DNA from: Oscillospiraceae bacterium
Lineage (GTDB): Bacteria; Bacillota; Clostridia; Oscillospirales; Ruminococcaceae
Assembly (NCBI GenBank): GCA_029062865.1
Contig: JAIDPG010000087.1
Coordinates: 1 to 11,622, forward strand
Length of the DNA stretch: 11,622 nucleotides
Direction of reading: 5' to 3'
Numbering within the stretch: the stretch's first letter is position 1; the number at the start of each line of letters is the position of its first letter. Shown here one piece after another: positions 5,329-11,622 of the stretch. The notes beneath the pieces were generated by a model. It did no database searches, was not told where the DNA came from, and worked only from the letters and a program-made list of their open reading frames with translations. The position numbers and the translations under genes are program-made.

Positions 5329-6321
5329 CTAAAAAATCCCGACGCTTCGGAAAAACACGACCTGCGCGAAAATCGTCACGGTGCTTATCAAGCTCGTCCA
5401 GACTACCAATTGCCCCGCGAGCTCGTCGTCCGCGTCCATTTCCTTTGCCATGATCGCGCTCGAGACCGCCACGGGCGTTCCGAACACCGCAACGTATGTC
5501 GCGTAATGCTCACCGCCGAGGTTCGGCACGAGAAAATACGCGCCCGCAAGCCCGAGAAGCGGCACTATTACCGTCCTCGCGACCGTACCGAAAACGATGT
5601 ATTTCAGCTGCCGCCGCACCGCGGAGAACTCGAACTTCCCGCCCAGTATAAGCAGCGCGAACGGCGTGCAGATCGATTTGGTATATTCCAGCGTCGAGTA
5701 CAGGAACTCAATATCGCGAAGGCGGAAGCTGATCCCGCAGTTCACGAATATCTCGCGGATCCCAAGCGCGGCAATACCTGCCACCGTGCCGATTATCAGC
5801 GGGTTTTTGACAATGCCGATCAGGATCTTGCGAACGTCGACTTTTTCCTTTTTGCCGCTGCTGTTGAAGATCGTCAGCGTGATGACGGCCAGGATATTGA
5901 ACGTCGGCACGCAGAACGCGCTCATAACGCCCGCGGCCGCCGCGCCCTTGTCTCCGAAAAGCGCAGAGGCTAACGGAAGCCCAATTATCGCGTAGTTAGA
6001 GCGGAACGTCGCTTGTATCAGCGAGCCTCGCTTCGCGCTGTCCTTCGTGAACAGGCACGTTACACCCGTCGCGATAAGGAAGATCACGAAAACCGCCGCG
6101 ATGCCGTACAGCACAAAGCCGAAATTTATCTCGCCGAGGCTGCCTATGCCGTAGACGTTGCAGAACAGCAGGACGGGCAGCAGAACTCTGAACGTCAGCT
6201 TGTTTCCCGCGTCGAGGAATTCCTTATTGAACATTCCGATGCGCTTCAGAAAATAGCCCAGCGCTATCATCAGAACGATAGGCAGAACCGCGTTTGCGGC
6301 GAACAGAAGAGCGTCGATCAT
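5329..6321 (-). CDS. AEC-family (auxin efflux carrier type) membrane permease
   Basis: A 330-residue inner-membrane protein with about ten predicted helices, at roughly 3-24, 41-59, 67-91, 109-123, 126-151, 173-187, 209-228, 241-265, 274-292 and 304-325. Family landmarks include RSNYAIIGLPLA (107-118), KNPLIIG (172-178) and GTPVAVSSAIMA (281-292), the two discontinuous-helix regions of the inverted repeat. Characterised bacterial AEC members move organic acids such as malate or malonate, so a carboxylated sugar or a fermentation acid is a reasonable substrate, but direction and cargo are not shown. The ATG overlaps the GH4 TGA as ATGA, and GGAG lies about 11 bases upstream inside the GH4 gene. 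This tight coupling to a galacturonidase suggests a uronate-linked role, such as uptake or export of galacturonate or keto-deoxy acids. Confidence 0.88.
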   Translation of the reverse strand: MIDALLFAANAVLPIVLMIALGYFLKRIGMFNKEFLDAGNKLTFRVLLPVLLFCNVYGIGSLGEINFGFVLYGIAAVFVIFLIATGVTCLFTKDSAKRGSLIQATFRSNYAIIGLPLASALFGDKGAAAAGVMSAFCVPTFNILAVITLTIFNSSGKKEKVDVRKILIGIVKNPLIIGTVAGIAALGIREIFVNCGISFRLRDIEFLYSTLEYTKSICTPFALLILGGKFEFSAVRRQLKYIVFGTVARTVIVPLLGLAGAYFLVPNLGGEHYATYVAVFGTPVAVSSAIMAKEMDADDELAGQLVVWTSLISTVTIFAQVVFFRSVGIF

Positions 6322-7721
6322 ATTCTGAGCTGCTCCGCCGTGAAATACGGCTCGAGATAATCCCGCGTCGCGTCTATCATCGAGTTGAACAGCTCGCGCG
6401 CGTCATCAAGCGACAAGCCTGAGCAGAGCGGCTGATTTACAAACGCCTCGAAGATACGGTTTATATCGCGGTTTTTTATGCCGTAGTAGGTGTTTTCGAT
6501 ATTTATTGCGTTTCTGAGCACAAGCGCGTTTACGCTGCTCGGAAGACGCTTCGCCGTGATAGGCTTCAGACTGTTTTGCGAGAAAACGCAGTTGGTCTCA
6601 ACGACAGAGCCGAGCGGCAGATCAGGCATCTGCCCGACGTTTATCGTGTTCGCGTTGGAAACCATCGGCGGTATAAGCCCGAGGAGCGCCTTCATCAGCT
6701 CCACAACCTCCTCGTCGCTTTTCTCCGGATTTACCTTTTCAACGCCGTCCGCCATTCGCTTAGAGAGCTCGATCTTCTCGATCCTGTCCTTCTTGCGGTA
6801 AGAGACTGGCGTGAGGTGATAGAGCCACTTGTCGGGGGCGGTCTCATCGCCGATATACTGCGCACGCTCGAGGAACTCAACAAGGTGTCTGTCGCCCGCC
6901 GCCGCAAGAACGCCGAAGCGCCTGAACAGATCCATTTTTACCTTGTTTCCGTACAAGAACGGGTCGTCCTTAAAGTCCTCCGGTGCAACGCCTATGCGCT
7001 CGCAGTAGCCCTTATCGTAGAATTTATCAATAAACTCGGGGAGGATTTTAAGCATATCCAGCCCCTTGAAGCTCGCTTCCGTTATCCATGTGAAGTGGTT
7101 CACGCCGCACGCGTCGATGATAATGTCCTTTCGCGTCGGGCGTTCTACTCCCAAGATCTCCTTTGCGGCGCAGCACAAAAACTCCTGCGCGTGGAAAACC
7201 TCGTGGCAGCACCCGAACGCCTTTATCTCGGGGAAGTTGTCGTAAAGCGACTTCGTAAGCGCGGTCATCGGGTTCGTCAGGTTCAGCACCCACGCGTCGG
7301 GGCAATGCAGCTTTATCTCACGCGCAAAGCCCTCGTAGATCGGCACGGTCCTCATCGCGCGGAGCACGCCGCCCGGCCCTACCGTGTCGCCGACGGACTG
7401 GTAGATGCCGTATTTTTCCGGGAGGTGAACGTCGCCCTCCATCTCGTCAAACGTGCCCGGAAGTATCGAGCAGATGACGAAATCCGCGCCGTCAAGCGCC
7501 TCGCCGAGCTTTGTGTACACTCTGTATTCCCACTTGGAAACCGCGTCGGGGTTTTCGTTTATACGCTCGCCGATTCTGCGGTTTAATTCCGCGGCGGGAA
7601 CGTCAATGTCATACAGCGCGATCTCCCCGCAAAGCCCCTCGGCAAGCGCGAGATCGTTCATAAAAACGCGAGCCCAAGCCTTAGAGCCGCCGCCGATATA
7701 GGCGATTTTGATGTTCTTCAT
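6318..7721 (-). CDS. lplD: GH4 alpha-galacturonidase, LplD type (CHEV motif)
   Basis: Family 4 glycoside hydrolase, 467 residues, using NAD+ and a divalent metal in an oxidation-elimination mechanism. The dinucleotide-binding IAYIGGGS is at residues 6-13, NLTNPM at 147-152, and the metal/substrate motif C172-H173-E174-V175, with partner H209 in GVNHFTW. The CHEV form of the motif is characteristic of alpha-galacturonidases such as Bacillus subtilis LplD. Other GH4 enzymes have CHS, CNV or similar versions, so specificity for alpha-galacturonides (oligogalacturonide ends) is well supported. There is no signal peptide, as expected for an NAD-dependent cytoplasmic enzyme. The gene starts six bases after the GH105 stop with AGAGG overlapping that gene's end, and it ends inside the AEC start codon. 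It would release galacturonate from imported oligomers. Confidence 0.92.
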   Translation of the reverse strand: MKNIKIAYIGGGSKAWARVFMNDLALAEGLCGEIALYDIDVPAAELNRRIGERINENPDAVSKWEYRVYTKLGEALDGADFVICSILPGTFDEMEGDVHLPEKYGIYQSVGDTVGPGGVLRAMRTVPIYEGFAREIKLHCPDAWVLNLTNPMTALTKSLYDNFPEIKAFGCCHEVFHAQEFLCCAAKEILGVERPTRKDIIIDACGVNHFTWITEASFKGLDMLKILPEFIDKFYDKGYCERIGVAPEDFKDDPFLYGNKVKMDLFRRFGVLAAAGDRHLVEFLERAQYIGDETAPDKWLYHLTPVSYRKKDRIEKIELSKRMADGVEKVNPEKSDEEVVELMKALLGLIPPMVSNANTINVGQMPDLPLGSVVETNCVFSQNSLKPITAKRLPSSVNALVLRNAINIENTYYGIKNRDINRIFEAFVNQPLCSGLSLDDARELFNSMIDATRDYLEPYFTAEQLRI

Positions 7722-7727
7722 ACTCGC

Positions 7728-8852
7728 TTACTGCCTCTTAACTTCGGTATAGCACAGCACAAAAGGCGCGACGCCCTTTGCGTCGTTGTCGACAACGGGC
7801 TCGGAGATGTAATACTCATAGCTTCCGTCGCGGCGCTTGTTCGTCTCGGGACCGAGCCCCGCTACGAGGCAAATACCGCCGAGATTGAGATCGCCGTCCT
7901 CGCCTGCCGTGAGATACTTCCGGCATATTCCGTCGAAAGTCTTTCTGCCCGCTTCGGCGTACTTTTTATCCAGAACGCCGAGCCGCGCGCCCTTCATCAT
8001 CGCGTAGGCGATCATCGAGCTTCCGCTGGTTTCGAGGTAATTCCCCTCCCTGCCGCCGCAGTCGATGACCTGATAATACATTCCCGTCTCGGGGTCGGAA
8101 TAGCGCGAAATTCCCTCAATAGCCTCGGCGAAGATCACGCTGAGGTCTTTCTTGGCGGTCTCGTCGTCGATAATCTCAATAATATCCGCGAGCGCCACGA
8201 GGAACCAGCCCATAGCTCTCAGCCAGAAATTCTTCGAGCAGCCCGTTTCGGGATCTGCCCAGAACGCTTCCTTCGAGCGGTCGCAGCCGTGATAGTAAAG
8301 CCCTTTCTCGGGATTTCTCATATATTTGTAAACGTTCTTGAACTGGCTCACCGTGTCGGAATAATCCTTCCCGCCGAACTCCTTCTGGAATTTAACGTAA
8401 AAGACCTGAGCCATATACAAGCCATCGAGCCAGATCTGATTCGGGTAGATTTGCTTATGCCAGAAGTTGCCGGTATCGGTGCGCGGCTGGTTTTTCAGCT
8501 GCTCATGCTGAAGGAAAATCGCTTTTTTGTACTTTTCCTTGCCGGTCATTTTGTACAAATCAAACAAAACCCTGCCCTCGTTTACGTCGTCAAGGTTGTA
8601 CTTTTCCATTGAATAGCCCTTAATCGAGCCATCCTCATTGACATACCAGTCGATGAATTTCTCGGCGAAATCGGTGTATCTTTTTTCGCCCGTTATCTCG
8701 CCCGCGCAGAGCAGCGCGGTTATCATACAGCCGTCGATATAATTCCAGTGCGCGGGCTTTCCGTGGCGGATGTTTTCGATGTTCCAGTAAGGAACATCGG
8801 GCGTGGAGCGCTCCAGAAGCATATCAATATATTTGTCGATTTGGCTGTACAT
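7728..8852 (-). CDS. GH105 unsaturated galacturonyl/rhamnogalacturonyl hydrolase (YteR/YesR type)
   Basis: An (alpha/alpha)6-barrel hydrolase of family GH105, which hydrates the 4,5 double bond of an unsaturated galacturonyl residue at the non-reducing end of pectin fragments. This releases the uronate that becomes 5-keto-4-deoxyuronate. The frame also has a TTG at 8861, but I place the start at the ATG 8850-8852: AAAGGA lies 11 bases before the ATG and only two before the TTG. With this start the length is 374 and the active-site aspartates fall at D88 (LDDVNEGR) and D143 (NQIWLDGLYM), the positions I recall for B. subtilis YteR (373 residues). YHGCDRS, FWLRAMGW and YLETSGSSM are further family landmarks. 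No signal peptide, so it acts in the cytoplasm. It lies 28 bp after the GH28 gene. Whether rhamnogalacturonan or homogalacturonan dimers are preferred cannot be read here. Confidence 0.93.
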   Translation of the reverse strand: MYSQIDKYIDMLLERSTPDVPYWNIENIRHGKPAHWNYIDGCMITALLCAGEITGEKRYTDFAEKFIDWYVNEDGSIKGYSMEKYNLDDVNEGRVLFDLYKMTGKEKYKKAIFLQHEQLKNQPRTDTGNFWHKQIYPNQIWLDGLYMAQVFYVKFQKEFGGKDYSDTVSQFKNVYKYMRNPEKGLYYHGCDRSKEAFWADPETGCSKNFWLRAMGWFLVALADIIEIIDDETAKKDLSVIFAEAIEGISRYSDPETGMYYQVIDCGGREGNYLETSGSSMIAYAMMKGARLGVLDKKYAEAGRKTFDGICRKYLTAGEDGDLNLGGICLVAGLGPETNKRRDGSYEYYISEPVVDNDAKGVAPFVLCYTEVKRQ

Positions 8853-8880
8853 AGCTGTCAAGATCCTTTCTTTTTTTCTT

Positions 8881-10422
8881 TTATTCCTTAATAAGCTCGT
8901 CGACGTGATTCGCTATAAGCGCCTCGCCGTCGTTGCCGCTTATCTCTATATTTTTTACGGTGAGCTTTTTTACGTTGTCAAAATACATTCCCGCGCGGCA
9001 CATTTCCCGGTTGTTGTTGCGCATTGACGGGAAGCCCGGCTCGGCGTTTTCATCGTACGTGAACTTGATGTTCTCAACGGTTATCTCGCCGATAGGCTGC
9101 TCAGGCAGTCCGTCGCAATAGCACGCCGCGACGCAGCAATTCTCGCACACCATATCCTTGAACGTAAACGTGCCGAGATAGGGAGTTCTGTCGTCCACGG
9201 GGAGCTTCTCGCGCGTTGTATTGTACTCCGAATAGCGATCTGGGTCGCAGCAGTTGTACCACATATTGATAACTATCGGCGTGAGCACTCCGTCCATTTT
9301 GATGTTCTCGAACAGCACGCCGTCGATAACCGCGTCCTTTCCGCGTCCGCGGCGGGTTTTTATTCTGAGTCCGCGGTCGGTGTGGTTGAAAATGCAGCGG
9401 TTTACCGTGAGGTTTTTAACGCCGCCCGCCATTTCGCTTCCGAGCGTTATCGCCCCGTGCCCGAACTGCATAAGGCAGTTTCTTATCGTATGGTGATTTG
9501 CGGGGGTTTTGTACTTCTTGCCGATTTCGATTTTACCGGATTTTATCGCAATGCAGTCGTCCCCGACGCTGAATTTGCAGCCGATGATGTTCACGCGGTC
9601 GCAAGCCTCCGGGTCGAGAGCGTCCGTATTCGGACTGTTCTTCGGCGCGTTTACCGACACGTCGAGAAAGCTCACATCCTCCGAGAAATACGGGTGGAGC
9701 TGCCACGCGGCGGCATTCTGAACGGTTACGCCGTGCAATGTGATATTTTTGCAGCGGTTCGCGAAGAAGAGCCGCGGTCTACCGATCGTGCGCTCCTTAA
9801 CGTTTACCCACCACTGACTGTTTTGCGCGTTGCCGTCAACAATTCCCCTGCCGACGATCTGGATATCCTCGCAATACTCGGCGAATAGCAGCGCCTGGTG
9901 CATCGGAATGGAGTTGCCCTCCCAAGTTCCGAGCTGCACGAGCTCGCCTGTCTCGATATCATTCAGCGCGCCGGGTACAACCGGGTAGCGGCTTTCGTCA
10001 GTGCTGCCGAGAAGAACTGCGCCCTCCGAGAGCTCAAGCAAGATGTGGCTCTTCAGATTAAGCGGCGCCGTGCTGTATTTCCCGTCCGGGAAGAACAGCC
10101 GCCCTCCCGCGGGGAGGCAGTTTATCGCCGTTTGAATAGCGGTCGTGTCGTCGTGCTCGCCGTCGCCGACCGCGCCGAAGTCGCGTACATTCACGGCGCA
10201 GGTCTCTCCTGCCGTTTTGAACGTCAGCGCGTCCTGCCCGCTTACCTCAAGCTTATACTCCGTATTCGGCTTGAGGGAAAACAGCGAGAAAACGTTCGTG
10301 TTCCCGCGGAGAACTTCGCGGCCGTCAAGCGAAACGGTATACTCGTTTTCACTATAATACGGGAAATCGTTTTCAAGCTCAAAGCAAGCGGAAACCGAGC
10401 CCGCGTAGAGGATATTTATCAT
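8881..10422 (-). CDS. GH28 polygalacturonase-like glycoside hydrolase with N-terminal Fn3-like domain, no signal peptide
   Basis: Right-handed beta-helix enzyme of family GH28, which hydrolyses alpha-1,4 galacturonic acid links. Numbered from the ATG at 10422 (513 residues), the first ~72 residues resemble a fibronectin-III-like domain. The helix begins at NVRDFGAVGDGEHDD (about 78), and the catalytic signatures are complete: NTD (265-267), GDD (287-289), GHG (321-323) and RIK (353-355). A GTG three codons upstream is in frame, but the AGAGG would overlap it, so the ATG, with AGAGG 11-12 bases upstream, is better. The N-terminus has no Lys/Arg-plus-hydrophobic signal sequence, so the enzyme is probably cytoplasmic. 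The Fn3-plus-GH28 form fits exo-acting polygalacturonases on short oligomers, but rhamnogalacturonan or xylogalacturonan activity is not excluded. It is the first enzyme gene of the run, with a TATAAT box just upstream. Confidence 0.9.
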   Translation of the reverse strand: MINILYAGSVSACFELENDFPYYSENEYTVSLDGREVLRGNTNVFSLFSLKPNTEYKLEVSGQDALTFKTAGETCAVNVRDFGAVGDGEHDDTTAIQTAINCLPAGGRLFFPDGKYSTAPLNLKSHILLELSEGAVLLGSTDESRYPVVPGALNDIETGELVQLGTWEGNSIPMHQALLFAEYCEDIQIVGRGIVDGNAQNSQWWVNVKERTIGRPRLFFANRCKNITLHGVTVQNAAAWQLHPYFSEDVSFLDVSVNAPKNSPNTDALDPEACDRVNIIGCKFSVGDDCIAIKSGKIEIGKKYKTPANHHTIRNCLMQFGHGAITLGSEMAGGVKNLTVNRCIFNHTDRGLRIKTRRGRGKDAVIDGVLFENIKMDGVLTPIVINMWYNCCDPDRYSEYNTTREKLPVDDRTPYLGTFTFKDMVCENCCVAACYCDGLPEQPIGEITVENIKFTYDENAEPGFPSMRNNNREMCRAGMYFDNVKKLTVKNIEISGNDGEALIANHVDELIKE

Positions 10423-10446
10423 TATGTCCACTTCCTCTTAGCCTAA

Positions 10447-10452
10447 ATTATA
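10447..10452 (-). promoter_or_regulatory. Possible -10 box (TATAAT) for the pectin gene run
   Basis: A perfect TATAAT (minus strand 10452-10447) lies in the 32-bp gap after the stop of the upstream membrane-protein gene. It is 24 bases before the GH28 ATG, leaving room for a leader of roughly 18 bases that contains the ribosome binding site. At 16-18 bases upstream I see no good -35 hexamer, and there is no TGn extension. Either an activator is needed or this is chance in an AT-rich gap. Confidence 0.35.
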
Positions 10453-10454
10453 AT

Positions 10455-11111
10455 TCACTTCGCGCCATTCGCCTTATCCATAGCGTTTTTGAACGCCTTA
10501 ACAACGTTGTTTTTTATCGTTACGAAAAGCACGTCGAAGCCCATAATCAACAGCCCGAACAAAATCGGCTCTACGCCCACCGCTATTGTTGTGGCTTTGT
10601 CGGGAGCGGTGCCGGTCAAAATCGTGTTGATTATCGTGTAGCTTTGGATAACAAAAAACAGCAGCACAATCGCGTATCCGATGTTCGCGAAGAACGTCCA
10701 GAACTTCTTTTTCGGAAACATCAGCCACTTAGCGCCTGCGTCCTCAGACGGCGCGAAATGCCGCACGGCGTTGTTTGTCATCAGATCCGTCACGATACCG
10801 AGCGCCACGGCAAGCACCGCGATAAGGTCGAGCCCGGATATCATCAGACCGAGCCCCCACATCACAAAATAGCACACCGCGCCTGCAAACCACAGCTTTA
10901 TCAGGACAACCTTAAGCCACTGCGGAATTCTCAGCTTGCGCTTGTGTGTGTACTTCTCGAGCTCCTTGTCGGATACGGGCGGCGCGTTCTTCGCGTTGAT
11001 AAGCCTGTCGACCGCGTCTGTTTTCAGCCCGTAATAGCTTTCTTCGATATTCGACCCGGCGTTTTTTTTCTGATTATTCGGGATATTCTGCTTATTTTTC
11101 TTTTTCGCCAT
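10455..11111 (-). CDS. Membrane protein of unknown function, four predicted helices
   Basis: I do not recognise this family. From the ATG at 11111 it is 218 residues. A lysine- and asparagine-rich hydrophilic N-terminus (about 60 residues, starting MAKKKNKQ) is followed by four hydrophobic segments at about 68-91, 94-111, 137-164 and 175-199, then a short basic C-terminus. The two central helix pairs are joined by a charged loop containing FPKKKFW. A TTG at 11135 is in frame but has no ribosome binding site. The ATG has AAGGA 14 bases upstream, an unusually long distance that is explained by a 10-bp tandem duplication (11107-11126). It ends 32 bp before the GH28 gene and could be co-transcribed with it. 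Nothing in the protein links it to pectin, so it may belong with the other unknown membrane protein upstream. Confidence 0.75.
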   Translation of the reverse strand: MAKKKNKQNIPNNQKKNAGSNIEESYYGLKTDAVDRLINAKNAPPVSDKELEKYTHKRKLRIPQWLKVVLIKLWFAGAVCYFVMWGLGLMISGLDLIAVLAVALGIVTDLMTNNAVRHFAPSEDAGAKWLMFPKKKFWTFFANIGYAIVLLFFVIQSYTIINTILTGTAPDKATTIAVGVEPILFGLLIMGFDVLFVTIKNNVVKAFKNAMDKANGAK

Positions 11112-11126
11112 ATTGTGCCATATTGT
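11107..11126 (-). repeat. 10-bp tandem duplication at the start codon of the four-helix membrane protein gene
   Basis: The ten bases ACAATATGGC occur twice in a row on the minus strand. The first copy brings an ATG (11121-11119) to a normal distance from AAGGA, but in a frame that stops after nine codons (TAA at 11094-11092). The second copy carries the start of the long gene (11111). Removing one copy would put the gene's own ATG at the normal distance. Confidence 0.85.
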
Positions 11127-11133
11127 CCTTTTC

Positions 11134-11173
11134 AAAAAGAAAGCAACACAGCCCTTGGGACTGATGCTGCTTT
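11134..11173 (-). terminator. Rho-independent terminator or attenuator-like stem-loop
   Basis: On the minus strand AAAGCA (11173-11168) pairs with TGCTTT (11145-11140). An inner CAG/CTG plus CC/GG stem lies within, and CTTTTT follows directly (11139-11134). The inner part has mismatches, so the stem is moderate. It lies in the 76-bp gap between the two membrane-protein genes, ends 22 bases before the next ATG, and may terminate or attenuate transcription from the upstream gene. Confidence 0.5.
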
Positions 11174-11187
11174 CATTTGGTTCATTA

Positions 11188-11622
11188 TCAGTCCTCGCCG
11201 GAAATATCGATAACTTCCATTTCGCCGTTGCCTTCTACGTCGATAGAGGTGTTTATCGCTCTCAAAGCCTTTCCGTACAGAGGCAGAGCCGCCACGAGAA
11301 CCGCGGTGATACCGATGCAAACAATATGCGCTACTACCGCGTTGTTCGCTTTGGCAATGTATGCTAACGGAACAGTGATCACGAGGGGATTTTCCGGGTC
11401 GTTAATCGCTTCCTGAATTCTTTGCAGATAAATCAAATCCACAAACACCAACAGCGCAAACATAAGGAACAGCAGACCGAGCATAATTTTACTGGGCTTC
11501 TGCCGTTTCGGAAACGCTCTTAAAAATACTACGAACGCGAGTATCGAAAACAGCATTGCCGCAAATTCGCACTGTCCCATATTCGGGAGGTTAATTCTCG
11601 CGGTCGTGTTCGCGATTGCGGT
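11188..11622 (-). CDS. Membrane protein of unknown function (5' end beyond window)
   Basis: I do not recognise this family. The open frame reaches the window edge. The first ATG inside it (11580) has no ribosome binding site upstream, and the 14 codons before it are open, so the true start is probably outside. The visible 144 residues have hydrophobic segments at about 18-35, 46-66 and 94-117 (counted from the edge), a basic loop (FPKRQKPSK) between the first two, and an acidic C-terminal tail ending ISGED. A segment near 79-90 (VITVPLAYIAK) may be a further helix or re-entrant stretch. It precedes another small unknown membrane protein in the same direction, so the two may form a pair. A stem-loop with T-run follows its stop. 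Confidence 0.7.
   Translation of the reverse strand, partial: TAIANTTARINLPNMGQCEFAAMLFSILAFVVFLRAFPKRQKPSKIMLGLLFLMFALLVFVDLIYLQRIQEAINDPENPLVITVPLAYIAKANNAVVAHIVCIGITAVLVAALPLYGKALRAINTSIDVEGNGEMEVIDISGED

Noticed and set aside
8853..8861. TTG start for the GH105 gene, and TTGACA there as a -35 box
   Set aside because: The ribosome binding site is only two bases from the TTG, and the ATG start gives the family's known active-site numbering. No -10 hexamer follows the TTGACA at a usable distance upstream of the gene.
10423..10431. GTG start for the GH28 gene
   Set aside because: The AGAGG ribosome binding site would lie almost on top of the GTG; the ATG at 10422 has better spacing.

Overview
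This window carries a single-direction (minus-strand) catabolic locus for pectin-derived uronic acids. The host is probably an anaerobic Gram-positive Clostridia relative, of the Oscillospiraceae/Ruminococcaceae type. I infer this from strong AGGAG-type ribosome binding sites, the gene repertoire (GH28, GH105, CHEV-type GH4, KduI/KduD, UgpC/MsmX-type ATPase) and roughly balanced base composition. No rRNA or protein marker fixes the taxon.

Layout in the direction of transcription (high to low coordinates). First come two membrane proteins of unknown function (11622-11188, cut by the window edge, and 11111-10455). A stem-loop with a T-run lies between them. The pectin genes follow: a GH28 polygalacturonase-like enzyme without a signal peptide, a GH105 unsaturated galacturonyl hydrolase, a GH4 alpha-galacturonidase of the LplD type, an AEC-family permease, KduD, a KDPG aldolase with an extra C-terminal VOC-like domain, KdgK, a xylose-isomerase-like TIM-barrel protein of unknown reaction, KduI, and the start of an ABC sugar-import ATPase cut by the left edge. 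Genes are tightly packed. Two junctions overlap as ATGA (GH4/AEC and kdgK/TIM-barrel), and several others are under 50 bp.

How the genes work together. Imported oligogalacturonides and unsaturated galacturonyl disaccharides would be trimmed in the cytoplasm by GH28, GH105 and GH4. The unsaturated uronate released by GH105 becomes 5-keto-4-deoxyuronate. KduI isomerises it, KduD reduces it to 2-keto-3-deoxygluconate (KDG), KdgK phosphorylates it to KDPG, and the aldolase splits that to pyruvate and glyceraldehyde-3-phosphate. That route is complete here. The isomerase route for free galacturonate (UxaC/UxaB/UxaA), any secreted pectate lyase, the transporter permeases and a regulator are not in this window.

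The least ordinary DNA is in three gaps between genes of the run. The kduD-aldolase gap is filled, from 2 bp after a stop codon to just before the next ribosome binding site, by two ~96%-identical copies of a 94-bp element that folds as a three-way junction. The AEC-kduD gap holds two alternating palindrome types in the order A-B-A-B-A with a period of about 85 bp. The TIM-barrel-kduI gap holds a long perfect-but-for-one-bulge hairpin related to type B. None has a U-tract, so they look like intergenic palindromic repeats or mRNA-processing/stability structures and not terminators. Other points of interest are the aldolase-VOC fusion, the orphan TIM-barrel isomerase, and a 10-bp tandem duplication at the start of the 11111-10455 gene that creates a decoy start codon.
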